Below, one piece after another: positions 16,038 through 24,664 of a DNA stretch of 64,000 bases. The DNA lies in contig NZ_CP150227.1 of assembly GCF_037971845.1 (NCBI RefSeq), positions 868,001 to 932,000 of the forward strand. The letters run 5' to 3'. Numbering within the stretch: position 1 is the stretch's first letter; every line of letters begins with the position of its first letter. A model generated the notes under the pieces. That model did not search any database and was not told where the DNA came from. It was given only the letters and a program-made list of their open reading frames with translations. The stretch comes from Paenibacillus sp. FSL R5-0766. GTDB taxonomy: Bacteria > Bacillota > Bacilli > Paenibacillales > Paenibacillaceae. The position numbers were made by a program, and so were the translations under genes.

Positions 16038-16976
16038 TTATCCGTTTTTAATAGCTGTGTGTTGTTCAGTGTTTTCTAATGCCAAGGTAAGACGTGGCAA
16101 AGGTATACCTAACTTTTTGGCTTCTCTCACAACTTCAAGTACTGCAAAACTGGACTTACTATTATTGTATTCAATGAAAAGTCGTGGTAAGTTGCCCTTT
16201 GCAAAAATAACCTTGTTAAACAGCGTGCCGATAAGTGCTGGTGGGATCTTGGTCAACAGTAGAGTAATCGCGTCCATCTTTGCGCCTCTTGCTTTAAGAA
16301 CAGGCTTCATTTCCCGCATACTCTTGCCTACATTTGCGAATGAGTCACTATGATTCAAGAGTGCTGGGAAGCTTCCCCGTTTTAACACCTCGGTCTCCAT
16401 CGCCGCATTCATGGCATAGTGATTCCATAACCAGCTTTGCATATCCTTGATCCAATTGATTTTAAAATGGGCGCTTTCAAATAGTTCTTTGACCTTGTTG
16501 TTTATCTGTTCCGTGCCTACCCGTGGTTTTTCCAAAAATATCATTTTTAAAAAGCCGCCCCTAAGCTTATTGTCCTCAATGCCGCCTCCTGCTCCTGGGA
16601 ACCCAAAGACAACATTGTTCATAGACAAGGGCGAGATCGATAATTTTAAATCTTGCCAAATATTATTGAATATTAGGATCGGGGTGTTACCAGCGGTAGT
16701 CGATAGTAATTGTGCTGCTTCGGGAAGTTGCTCCGTGTTGACACTCGCAATAATGAGATCGTAATTTGGCCTTATCTCCTCATGCAGCTTGACTTTCCAG
16801 CTTTCCTGGATTAACTGCTTCCCTCTTCGTGCATCCCACATTTCAAGCGCTATATGACTTCCGAAGGTTTCTTTTCTCCCTTTTCTAACGTAAAACTCAA
16901 CGGTGTGGCCTGCCTTTTCGAAAGCCCACGCGTATTGGGTCGATATTACACCTCTACCGAAAAATAAAATTCTCAT
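16038..16976 (-). CDS. Ketopantoate reductase (ApbA/PanE)-family protein, second copy
   Basis: A 312-residue ApbA/PanE-like protein with the N-terminal motif GRGVIS (residues 7-12) in place of the usual GxGxxG (last Gly is Ser), and the helical C-terminal domain. The segment WLWNHYAMNAAMETEVLKRG aligns with the KSHIIPILMLNAVSFN segment of the protein at 8762, and both lack the full PanE active-site pattern. It probably acts on a substrate other than ketopantoate. It is divergent from the TetR gene at 17126, mirroring the 8-9.7 kb pair. Confidence 0.7.
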   Translation of the reverse strand: MRILFFGRGVISTQYAWAFEKAGHTVEFYVRKGRKETFGSHIALEMWDARRGKQLIQESWKVKLHEEIRPNYDLIIASVNTEQLPEAAQLLSTTAGNTPILIFNNIWQDLKLSISPLSMNNVVFGFPGAGGGIEDNKLRGGFLKMIFLEKPRVGTEQINNKVKELFESAHFKINWIKDMQSWLWNHYAMNAAMETEVLKRGSFPALLNHSDSFANVGKSMREMKPVLKARGAKMDAITLLLTKIPPALIGTLFNKVIFAKGNLPRLFIEYNNSKSSFAVLEVVREAKKLGIPLPRLTLALENTEQHTAIKNG

Positions 16977-17007
16977 CTTAGCCTCCTAATAATCCATATT
17001 CATCCTT

Positions 17008-17031
17008 GTTGATGATCCAACAACGTGTTGT
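17008..17031. promoter_or_regulatory. Candidate TetR operator for the second divergon
   Basis: TTGTTG (17008) and CAACAA (to 17023) are inverted arms around ATGATC. The overlapping ACAACGTGTTGT (17020-17031) has perfect 5-bp arms. Use by the adjacent TetR protein is inferred. Confidence 0.45.
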
Positions 17032-17125
17032 ATAATGATATTGTATTGATTCACTATACGGTCATCAACCATCAGATTTTTAATATCTGTCGGATAATTG
17101 ATCGAACAGCAAACGGAGGCAAATA

Positions 17126-17707
17126 ATGAAAAAGCAACCTGAAATTACGGATAAAACAAGGCAGACATTCATAAATGTATTCTGCGATTTATATAGCCAA
17201 AAACCAATCGAAAAAATATCCATTCAAGAGATTGCTAACCAATCAGGATATAATCGGAGTACATTTTATCAATACTTTACAGATATCTATGAGTTGTTGG
17301 ACTGCGTTGAAGAGCGTGTTTTGAAATCCATTAACGAGGAGATGGCAGGTAGAGAGTTTTCTACACATACGTTCCAGGATGCACTTCAATGCTTGGAAAA
17401 TGCAGAGGACATTTCAGTTCTGAAAGCCCTCTTGGGCGACTATGGTTCTGTTCATTTTGTGGAACGCTTGAAAAGAGAAATTCCCTTTGAGCGATTGATT
17501 GTGGATTTTCCAACAGATGATGTCTTGGCACCATATATCATCGAGTTTTACATATCAACATTAATATCTATGTTTCGTCTTTGGATACACAGAGACAAAG
17601 ATCTATCGTCGGAAGAATTGATCAAGCTGATCGATAGTCTATTTGCAAAGGGGATAACACCGTATCATATCTTTGGCACGGTCAATTCGCAGCGTTCTGG
17701 AGTGTAG
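17126..17707 (+). CDS. TetR/AcrR-family transcriptional regulator
   Basis: A 193-residue TetR regulator with HTH segment FINVFCDLYSQKPIEKISIQ and EIANQSGYNRSTFYQYFTDI near residues 14-55, then an effector domain rich in hydrophobic residues. GGAGGCAAATA before ATG 17126 gives good initiation. It lies divergent from the second ketopantoate-reductase-like gene, so it likely represses it. It resembles the TetR protein at 8024 in layout and HTH type (the C-terminal domain classes look related). Confidence 0.88.
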   Translation: MKKQPEITDKTRQTFINVFCDLYSQKPIEKISIQEIANQSGYNRSTFYQYFTDIYELLDCVEERVLKSINEEMAGREFSTHTFQDALQCLENAEDISVLKALLGDYGSVHFVERLKREIPFERLIVDFPTDDVLAPYIIEFYISTLISMFRLWIHRDKDLSSEELIKLIDSLFAKGITPYHIFGTVNSQRSGV

Positions 17708-17740
17708 CGATGATGGTTAGAAAGCTAAACATAAACATAA

Positions 17741-17781
17741 GGGGTTCGAGAATTTATATACGATTCTCGAACCCCTTTTTT
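17741..17781. terminator. Bidirectional terminator after the TetR gene
   Basis: GGGGTTCGAGAAT pairs perfectly with ATTCTCGAACCCC and is followed by six T residues; AA precedes it. It serves the TetR gene and possibly the convergent gene at 17846. Confidence 0.88.
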
Positions 17782-17845
17782 GTCTTTGTTTCAATAGCAT
17801 CCATTAACTAAAATAGTCTAAAACTCCCATCATCCCAGCCGGTAA

Positions 17846-19711
17846 TTAATACACATGCACACCCGTGCCAAGCACGGATTTGTTTTGTACCGAATTACCG
17901 GATAGATATACCTTTTGCAGATCAGGCAGCTGGCTTAGGGTCTCGATATTGGAAACGGCATTGTTCTCGAGATGAAGCTCTTCTATGGCCTGCCAGTTGA
18001 TCATGAATTCGAGAGAAGCCAAATTGCTGTCTTGCATAGTGAAGAAACGTAGAGCGGACAGTTTGGCAAAGTAAGGCATCATCTGGTCAACTTCAGTAAC
18101 AGAGGTGTTGTTTATGCTGAAATATGGGTGTTCTAAGGTCAAGTGTTCAAGCACGCTGTTCTCCGCGGCCGCCTTTTGTTCAAAGTTCAGCCTACACTCG
18201 GAGCACATCAAAGATTTCACCTGCTTCAAACGAAATAAGGCATCGCTTTCCTTGAACAGTGACGAGTCGTTAATGTTTAAGGTCTCTAGGCGGGACAAGC
18301 CGTCCAGGGCGGCAAGACGGGTTATTTCATCGATCTCCCAGAGCGAGAGTTGCTCCAGTTTCGGGAATTTCCCCAGCACAGCCAAGTTCAATTCCCCACT
18401 TCCGCCACGGAGCGTCAGACTGGTTGTAGCCGGGGCCTTTAGCCCGGGGAGAAAGGAGCTTGGAATTTCCACTCGCTCTACTTTAGGCAGTGTCAGCGCT
18501 TCTGCATTCTCGTAGTAGCCGGACAACGTTAATTCCCGCAAAGAGGGCAGACTGTTTATGGCCTTTACCGAGCCAAGCTCACTTAGAGAAGCCAGGCGTA
18601 GTGTGGTAATAGAGTTTTTGCCGGTCAAGCGCCCCAGACTGGAGAAGTTTACATTTTCAATATCTAACGTTTGTAGAGCAGGCATATTTTGCACAAAGTC
18701 GATAGACTTTACGTTCGTTAAATAGGACAACTGAAGCTCCTGAAGCTGGGTCAAGGCATACAGCGGCTGCAGGTCTGTGGTTTCACTGTACTGTATAGAC
18801 AAGGATGATAGCCCGGTCATGGACGATAACCATCCGAGTTCATTGACAAAGGTGAGCGACAGGGACTTGATTGGCAATTGGTTTAACAAGTGAAGATCTG
18901 TTACGGACTCATCCACATAGGTAATGAATAAAGAGTTCAGATTGGGGAATTCCAGCAGCATGGCCAATTCCTGATTACTGCGAAGCTGAGTGGTAAGCTC
19001 CGTAATTTTAGACTTGTCGCCAAAGTAGCCCGAAAATGTACTAAAGGATTCGTTAAAAGCGCCACCATAACTTTTTAATCCGGGCATATGGGCCAAAGTG
19101 GTTTGGTCCGTCTGGGATATTTCATAGGTATTCGTCAGGTCCAATGCCGTCAGTCCCTTAAAAGCTTCAAAATCACGCTGATCAATCCGCTGGCTATTCA
19201 GTTTCTTGTCCTGAGTAATATAAGTGATCTTCTCGGCCTGTTCATCGCTGAAAGGATCGGAGAGGCTATATGTAAACTTCCACTGATCATTCTCCGAATG
19301 CTCTACGGTTAAATAGCGAATACGAGCCAATTCCTCCTCTGTTGGCAAGGCGGCCCCTTTATCGAAGATATCTCGCAAAAATGAAAGCAGAACCTCGCTT
19401 TCAGGCATCTTTCGCACAGGCAGATTGGCTTCTGTTTTTGGATAGGTGGAGCTGTTGCTATAATAAAAATATGTACCGATCGCGCCAGTTAGGACTAACA
19501 TCAGTATCAGCATTACCTTTACGGAGGCAGTCTGCTTCGGTGGTACTTTAGGGGGCGTTCCATGGTAATGATTAATGGTCTGGTCTACGTAATAGACATG
19601 ATTTTGCTTCAATAGAAGCTCTGTTTCACAATAGGGACACTTTAAAACCTCATCCTTCTTGTATTCAATTCTTCCGTTGCAATTGGGGCAGTTTAGCGGG
19701 ATAAACGCCAC
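17846..19711 (-). CDS. Zinc-ribbon, single-TM, leucine-rich-repeat protein
   Basis: A 621-residue protein of unknown function. The first ~30 residues form a zinc ribbon (CPNC...CPYC), residues ~63-85 a transmembrane helix (VKVMLILMLVLTGAIGTYFYY), and the rest is outside the membrane and built from about 15 irregular leucine-rich repeats (for example LPSLRELTLSG, LSRLETLNIND, WQAIEELHLENNAV). Open codons reach 19762, but GTG 19709-19711 follows AAGGAGGGGAC and starts just before the zinc ribbon. No LPXTG or lipobox is present. A cytoplasmic zinc ribbon joined to an outer LRR domain suggests a surface-sensing or adhesion role; this is inference. Confidence 0.78.
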   Translation of the reverse strand: MAFIPLNCPNCNGRIEYKKDEVLKCPYCETELLLKQNHVYYVDQTINHYHGTPPKVPPKQTASVKVMLILMLVLTGAIGTYFYYSNSSTYPKTEANLPVRKMPESEVLLSFLRDIFDKGAALPTEEELARIRYLTVEHSENDQWKFTYSLSDPFSDEQAEKITYITQDKKLNSQRIDQRDFEAFKGLTALDLTNTYEISQTDQTTLAHMPGLKSYGGAFNESFSTFSGYFGDKSKITELTTQLRSNQELAMLLEFPNLNSLFITYVDESVTDLHLLNQLPIKSLSLTFVNELGWLSSMTGLSSLSIQYSETTDLQPLYALTQLQELQLSYLTNVKSIDFVQNMPALQTLDIENVNFSSLGRLTGKNSITTLRLASLSELGSVKAINSLPSLRELTLSGYYENAEALTLPKVERVEIPSSFLPGLKAPATTSLTLRGGSGELNLAVLGKFPKLEQLSLWEIDEITRLAALDGLSRLETLNINDSSLFKESDALFRLKQVKSLMCSECRLNFEQKAAAENSVLEHLTLEHPYFSINNTSVTEVDQMMPYFAKLSALRFFTMQDSNLASLEFMINWQAIEELHLENNAVSNIETLSQLPDLQKVYLSGNSVQNKSVLGTGVHVY

Positions 19712-19823
19712 GAATGTCCCCTCCTTCATTATGATGGTCATAAGATCATGCTGAACGGTCATCTGATTTCATTATACCTTGTGAATTTACGTTTGATGAG
19801 AGAAAGAAGTTTCACATAACGAA

Positions 19824-19848
19824 GGAGCAGGGAATCCTGCTCCTTTTT
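19824..19848. terminator. Terminator for the GNAT gene
   Basis: GGAGCAGG/CCTGCTCC with a GAAT loop, flanked by AA and TTTTT, can work in both directions. Confidence 0.8.
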
Positions 19849-19866
19849 GATCTTTTTTAAGTATCA

Positions 19867-20745
19867 TCAAGCAATAGATGTAATCGGATGTTTAACGTGC
19901 ACAGGGTAGAGATGTTCACCAGGGGTTCTTACAAATAAACCTTCATTGGTGATCGAACTTTTTAGATCAAGACCGTGATCATCTGGAGTGAAATGAAAGG
20001 TTATTTTCTCCGTATCTTCATCTGCAATCTTATCCAAGATATCTTTCATATTCATTTCGTTTAAGCTAATAACGTCGAAGAGCTCAATATGATTGTCTTC
20101 TTTCTGATAAATAACAATGACGTTTTCGTTTTCCAAGTAATAAATATCATCACTAAAGACATTCAGGCAATAAAACATGAGTATTCCTTGAGCATGATGG
20201 GTTGCGAAATGCTGAGAAACAGGTAATCTTTCCGATGCAAATTTTTGAATAAGACGTAAATCCTCCGCGCTAGTTACATTTAGTTTTCGGATGTGCGCAG
20301 GCTCAGGTGATTTTTTTGCCGTATAATTCATTGAAAAAAGATGCTCCTCCACAGGCTTAAACCCAAACTTGGGGTAAAAATCAAGCACCGATTCATTGGC
20401 AAAAAGGTACATGTAATCGTACTTGTTCTCGTATTCCTCTAAAACTTTGTTCATTAAATCTGTAGAGAGTCCTTTTCCCCGATAATCAGGATGTGTCATC
20501 ACCGTGCCGATTTGAATCGCTTTTTTCTTCTCACCGTGAATGATGAGCTCAAGGATGTTAACAGAAACGTTGGCAATAACCTGGTCTCCATCGACATATG
20601 AATAAGGGATGTAACGCTCGCCCCAGTATCCTTGTCGATACCAATCTTCAAAATTGATCTCAAACGTGTTGACAGCAAGCTCGAAAAAACTCTTGCGCAG
20701 TACTTCATTGTTTTTATAATTCTTCATAAATTTTAATTCTTGCAT
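19867..20745 (-). CDS. GNAT-family N-acetyltransferase
   Basis: A 292-residue protein with an N-terminal GNAT fold: the acetyl-CoA motif A is visible as IQIGTVMTHPDYRGKGLSTDLMNKVLEEY (Q/RxxGxG/A form PDYRGKG, near residues 88-95), followed by FANESVLDFYPKFGF. The C-terminal ~130 residues form a second domain of unclear use. The substrate is unknown. AAGGGGAG precedes the start. It is downstream of the DUF2536 gene with a terminator between, so it is likely expressed on its own. Confidence 0.82.
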   Translation of the reverse strand: MQELKFMKNYKNNEVLRKSFFELAVNTFEINFEDWYRQGYWGERYIPYSYVDGDQVIANVSVNILELIIHGEKKKAIQIGTVMTHPDYRGKGLSTDLMNKVLEEYENKYDYMYLFANESVLDFYPKFGFKPVEEHLFSMNYTAKKSPEPAHIRKLNVTSAEDLRLIQKFASERLPVSQHFATHHAQGILMFYCLNVFSDDIYYLENENVIVIYQKEDNHIELFDVISLNEMNMKDILDKIADEDTEKITFHFTPDDHGLDLKSSITNEGLFVRTPGEHLYPVHVKHPITSIA

Positions 20746-20903
20746 GGTATTCTCCCCTTAATCCTCAAAAGTGACTGTTTGTATAGTGGTACGATCCCGT
20801 ATTTAACTATGTAAAGTATGATTACAGGTGAAATTCTGCTTATAAGTTGTTGTTGGTTAAGCAGGAGTTTTAACAAGAGAAAGTGGAGTTTCGTATAGAA
20901 AGA

Positions 20904-20933
20904 GACGCGAGCGAATTCGCGTCTTCTTTTTTG
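20904..20933. terminator. Hairpin terminator between DUF2536 and GNAT genes
   Basis: AGACGCGA/TCGCGTCT with a 6-base loop. A T-rich run follows on the plus strand and a CTTTCT follows on the minus strand, so it most likely ends the minus-strand DUF2536 transcript. Confidence 0.6.
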
Positions 20934-21005
20934 CATGTTTTATCGGATATGTTTAAATGAAATTGCGTCAGTGAACTGTTTTTCACTATTTAAAATCTTG
21001 GTCCA

Positions 21006-21212
21006 TTAATCTACGTTAAAATGCACGATTGCACTATATAACATCTTGTTGCGAAAAGGGTCAAACGTCACTTGATGCTGAACTTGCTTCACGCGCAGCA
21101 TTAATGCTTTGTTCATTCCGATTCGTTCTTCGATCGCTCGTTCCAGTTCACGGAAGTCATAAGCCTGCAAGCATTCAACTTTGTCTTTGATCATATCCAG
21201 TGAAATTTCCAT
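21006..21212 (-). CDS. DUF2536 (YrzA-like) small protein
   Basis: A 68-residue protein matching the DUF2536 family: MEISLDMIKDKVE at the start, ERIGMNKALMLRVKQVQHQV in the middle and MLYSAIVHFNVD at the end. Bacillus YrzA has the same length and pattern. The function is unknown. An AAGGAGG lies about 12 bases before the ATG, slightly long spacing. Confidence 0.8.
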   Translation of the reverse strand: MEISLDMIKDKVECLQAYDFRELERAIEERIGMNKALMLRVKQVQHQVTFDPFRNKMLYSAIVHFNVD

Positions 21213-21599
21213 ATATAATTCAGGCCTCCTTAAAATCTCGATTTGCAGGTTAAAAGCCTGTCGAGCTTCATTTTAGAGGAGCTTTTCCAGTTCGGCAAGA
21301 GCAATCGGGCTGAAAATCTAATAAAGACGTGATAAAATCGGGAAAGGGCAATTTTGAGATCATCGAACTTTCAATAATTTGAAGATCTAATGGAAGTAAT
21401 AACAGATACTGCTGTTTGAACAAAGTTACATTTGCATGGTATAAGTGAAGAAGAAGGCTAGGACACCATAATGTGAATTGCAACGAAAAACGAATGATCA
21501 TGTAAATGATAGGCAGCAGATGCATGAGTTACGAGGTTTACTATTTTAACTATTAATGAGGACAGATACTGTCCTGGAATGTATAGAGGAGCTTTTGAA
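21213..21599. other. Intergenic region upstream of dus
   Basis: There is no gene in these 387 bases. AGGACAG-ATA-CTGTCCT (21559-21575) is a perfect 7-3-7 palindrome 24 bases before the dus start codon, in the 5' untranslated region, and could be an operator or an RNA hairpin. Otherwise nothing is recognised. Confidence 0.4.
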
Positions 21600-22574
21600 A
21601 TGACAAAGGAAAACTTTTGGCGTGAATTGCCACGACCATTTTTTATACTGGCACCGATGGAAGATGTGACGGATGTTGTGTTTAGGCATGTCGTAGGTGA
21701 AGCGGGCAGACCGGATGTGTTTTTTACGGAGTTTGCGAATACAGAGAGTTATTGTCACCCGGAGGGGCACCATAGTGTGCGCGGGCGTTTGACGTTTACA
21801 GCGGATGAACAGCCGATTGTGGCTCATATCTGGGGAGATAAACCGGAATTCTTTCGTGAGATGAGTATCGGTATGGCGAAAGAAGGATTTAAAGGCATCG
21901 ATATCAATATGGGCTGTCCGGTAGCGAATGTAGCCGAGAATGGAAAAGGAAGCGGCTTGATCTGCCGGCCAGCCCTTGCGGCGGAGATTATTCAGGCGGC
22001 GAAAGCCGGGGGGCTGCCGGTCAGTGTAAAAACGCGTCTCGGATTTACTGAGGTCGATGAATGGCGCGACTGGTTAACCCATATTTTGCAACAAGACATC
22101 GTGAATCTGTCCATTCACTTGCGGACGAGAGAAGAAATGAGCAAAGTAGACGCTCACTGGGAACTGATTCCGGAGATTAAAAAACTGCGGGATGAGATAG
22201 CTCCTAATACACTGCTGACGATTAATGGGGATATTCCTGACCGTGAGACAGGCCTGAGACTCGTGGAGCAATATGGTGTGGATGGTATTATGATTGGACG
22301 CGGTATTTTCCAGAATCCATTTGCTTTTGAAAAGGAGCCGAAGGAACACAGCAGTAAGGAATTGCTTGATCTGCTACGGCTGCATCTGGATCTCCATGAT
22401 CAATATTCCGAGCTTGAACCGCGTTCGTTCAGCCCGCTGGCCCGTTTTTTCAAAATCTATGTTCGTGGCTTCCGCGGTGCTAGTGAGCTGAGAAACAGCT
22501 TGATGAACGCCAAAACCACTTCTAAAGTACGCGAATTGCTCATTGAGTTTGAAAGTAATGAACAGGTAGAGTAG
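21600..22574 (+). CDS. tRNA-dihydrouridine synthase (Dus family)
   Basis: A 324-residue TIM-barrel flavoenzyme of the Dus family. [13 protein letters not shown] opens the barrel; NMGCPV holds the catalytic Cys near residue 99; VSVKTRLGF and [16 protein letters not shown] are the FMN and phosphate-binding strands. It reduces uridines in the tRNA D-arm using NADPH. The ATG at 21600 ([10 protein letters not shown]) with AGAGGAG 8 bp before is preferred over the in-frame ATG at 21579. The usual HGRT motif reads HLRT here. The exact site specificity is not known. Confidence 0.88.
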   Translation: MTKENFWRELPRPFFILAPMEDVTDVVFRHVVGEAGRPDVFFTEFANTESYCHPEGHHSVRGRLTFTADEQPIVAHIWGDKPEFFREMSIGMAKEGFKGIDINMGCPVANVAENGKGSGLICRPALAAEIIQAAKAGGLPVSVKTRLGFTEVDEWRDWLTHILQQDIVNLSIHLRTREEMSKVDAHWELIPEIKKLRDEIAPNTLLTINGDIPDRETGLRLVEQYGVDGIMIGRGIFQNPFAFEKEPKEHSSKELLDLLRLHLDLHDQYSELEPRSFSPLARFFKIYVRGFRGASELRNSLMNAKTTSKVRELLIEFESNEQVE

Positions 22575-22630
22575 AGTAAGACGTAATCATGGATACGGAG
22601 TATGATTCAGGTAGATTAATAGCAAAAAAA

Positions 22631-22662
22631 AGAAGCGGTAACTCTTCCGCTTCTTTTTTTTT
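22631..22662. terminator. Bidirectional terminator between dus and the ankyrin gene
   Basis: AGAAGCGG/CCGCTTCT with A-run before and T-run after on the plus strand. Confidence 0.85.
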
Positions 22663-22672
22663 GCTTTGCTGT

Positions 22673-23728
22673 TTAACGCGTATACGCAGGCTTCTCCATC
22701 GCGACCGGTTGAGGATTGGCAAGCACCCATAATACCGCCAACTCGGATAATCTGGCAGGCGCATCAAAATCGTATCCATCGCGAAGCCTGCTGACCAAGT
22801 CTGCTGCCTCTTGGAGCAGTGTCGGGGCAAGTGGTGCACCAGTGCCCAAGTGACGAATCAGTGCATCCAGCATCTTACGATACTCCGCATCCCAGTTTCC
22901 ACCGCCATTATCCAATACTTCATGGGACACACGTCCTGTGATGCGGATGACCTCTCCCTGCACCGTTTGAGCGTGGCCCTGGGCCGGAATGAGATATTCC
23001 CACAGCTCTTGGTGCTGTTTGGTCCAAGTGGTTGCCTTTACCTGAATGGGGGTAGTCCCATCGTGCATGATCCGACTCACTACCGGCTCGACATCAAATA
23101 ACTGGTACAGTTTGATCAGCGCGTCTGAAACTTCATCGACCTTGTCCTTATTAAACTTCTCACGGACGAATTCAAAATCCTTACCGATCCGCTTCACCGA
23201 TTCTTTCATATCCGGGGTGACCGATGCTCCGGCATCCAGCATAATTGCGGCAATCTCTGCCAGATTGACTATATCGCTATTCCTGCAATTGGCTAACCCC
23301 TTAGCTAATGGCGTATTTCCCTGTTTATTTTCTACGTTAATCGTAGCGCCTTGGTTTACCAACTCTTGAACCACTTTGGTTCGATACCCATTGACCGCTG
23401 CATGTAACGGTGTTTCATTTTGGTAATCCACAGCGTCCAGATCCGCACCTAATTCAAGGAACAGGGGTACATTTCCTGACCAGTGTGAGGCATGGGCATG
23501 TAAAGGCGTGCGTTGATATTTGTCGCGTGCATTAATGTCTGCTCCTTGCGCTACCAGCCAGCGGACCAATTCATCCGAAATATGCCGAAAGCTGAGGGCC
23601 GTACCTTTGCTGTAACCCCCACGTGCATCCCATTCGCATTGTTCGAAAATTACTTTTACGGTAGCGATATCATTATCTTTAACGAGTTTTTCCATATGAG
23701 CAGGTAAGGTTGCTTTCTTCGTAGTCAT
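22673..23728 (-). CDS. Ankyrin-repeat protein
   Basis: A 351-residue protein with three to four ankyrin repeats in its first ~150 residues (GADINARDKYQRTPLHAHAS, GADLDAVDYQNETPLHAAVNG, GATINVENKQGNTPLAKGLAN), then a helical C-terminal domain with no recognised family. The frame opens up to 24007, but ATG 23728 (MTTKKATLPAH) has AAGGAGAGG upstream and is the better start. Ankyrin repeats bind protein partners; which ones is unknown. It has no signal or membrane segment, so it is cytoplasmic. It is monocistronic. Confidence 0.85.
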   Translation of the reverse strand: MTTKKATLPAHMEKLVKDNDIATVKVIFEQCEWDARGGYSKGTALSFRHISDELVRWLVAQGADINARDKYQRTPLHAHASHWSGNVPLFLELGADLDAVDYQNETPLHAAVNGYRTKVVQELVNQGATINVENKQGNTPLAKGLANCRNSDIVNLAEIAAIMLDAGASVTPDMKESVKRIGKDFEFVREKFNKDKVDEVSDALIKLYQLFDVEPVVSRIMHDGTTPIQVKATTWTKQHQELWEYLIPAQGHAQTVQGEVIRITGRVSHEVLDNGGGNWDAEYRKMLDALIRHLGTGAPLAPTLLQEAADLVSRLRDGYDFDAPARLSELAVLWVLANPQPVAMEKPAYTR

Positions 23729-23980
23729 TACACTCTTCCTCTCCTTTGTGAATAACACCGTATGTTTCAATGGTAGGCTATGACGATTTAATAGTAAGTA
23801 GATAATTTTCTGCAATTTTATCACATAGGGAATTTTAAAACCAATAACTGGGTTTCTTCCATCATCAATTTGGTTTGCTATGTTATAATTTAGATGAATG
23901 TTGATACTGGAGACGGATTGAAAAATATTTGAAATGATCGCCGCAATTCGTGCGGTAGGCTTTTGATAATAGGAGGATTT

Positions 23981-24550
23981 ATGTCCTGGAGTAAATTGAA
24001 GCAACAACTGGAGAGTTTTCTTAGTCCTGCGTTAGTTGGAAGGGTGGAGTACCGTGCCACCAGCTATAGCTATTCACCTGATAAATCAGGCAATTGTTAT
24101 ATTACTGTAGATAAAAAGAATGTACTCAACATGAGCGATACAACAACCCCAATCCGATGGTATCAGACAGAGCAGGAGATCAAGAGCGACCCGGAAATCA
24201 TGATTCCTGTGAGCGATGAAGAGATTGAAGCTATTCGAAAAGATTCCAAAGGACCCATTCCCGAGGATCGTCTTCAAGTCATGGCAAGAAGTAGAAAAAT
24301 CTCCGTACATGCCAAAGAGCTGTTGTTGGCTCAGACCGCACTCAGTAAATCGAATTTTACCGTTGCAGCTACGGCGTATCTATCAACTTCTATAGAGGAT
24401 AATCTGGAGAGCAAGGATATCTTGTTTAATATTCTGGCTTTAATGGACAGACGCGTTGGCAAAAAACGAATTCTGAACATGTCGGAGCAGGTCAAATTAA
24501 AGCATCCAGCGGTACAATATTTTTATGAACTGCGTCGTCGTACGGTGTGA
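23981..24550 (+). CDS. Conserved hypothetical protein
   Basis: A 189-residue soluble protein beginning MSWSKLKQQLESFLSPALVGRVEYRATSYSYSPDKSG (broken here by family-typical Gly-Arg), with an N-terminal beta-rich half containing CYITVDKKNVLNMSD and a helical C-terminal half ending YFYELRRRTV. It resembles a conserved family present in enteric and Bacillus genomes (SF0329-type), by recollection, and has no known function. AGGAGGATTT precedes ATG 23981. The short hairpin CCGCA-ATTCG-TGCGG sits 26 bp upstream. Confidence 0.6.
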   Translation: MSWSKLKQQLESFLSPALVGRVEYRATSYSYSPDKSGNCYITVDKKNVLNMSDTTTPIRWYQTEQEIKSDPEIMIPVSDEEIEAIRKDSKGPIPEDRLQVMARSRKISVHAKELLLAQTALSKSNFTVAATAYLSTSIEDNLESKDILFNILALMDRRVGKKRILNMSEQVKLKHPAVQYFYELRRRTV

Positions 24551-24567
24551 AATGGAATAACTTTTGA

Positions 24568-24597
24568 TATAGTTTTTAACTATAACCAGTTATGGTT
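24568..24597 (+). promoter_or_regulatory. Two dyads upstream of the MetE-like gene (LysR-type)
   Basis: TATAGTT-TTT-AACTATA (24568-24584) is a perfect 7-3-7 dyad with the TATA-N-TATA layout of LysR-family operators, and resembles the MET boxes described for methionine genes of streptococci and lactic acid bacteria. AACCA-GTTA-TGGTT (24584-24597) is a second perfect dyad that overlaps its edge by one base. They lie about 80 bp before the start codon. Confidence 0.5.
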
Positions 24598-24664
24598 TTT
24601 AAGTATCCCTTCTAACTGCTCTCAGCGTGATATGATCATTGTATACAACGAGGGGGTTTTTTAC

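Noticed and set aside
20746..20903. Possible small RNA ending at the 20904 terminator
   Set aside because: No promoter with good -35/-10 spacing could be found on the plus strand. The hairpin is explained by the minus-strand DUF2536 gene.
21454..21465. A 12-base match (AAGGCTAGGACA) to the region where the omega-RNA guide begins (13179-13190)
   Set aside because: There is no TTAC TAM before it and the match ends within 11 guide bases. It is probably chance, though slightly unlikely.
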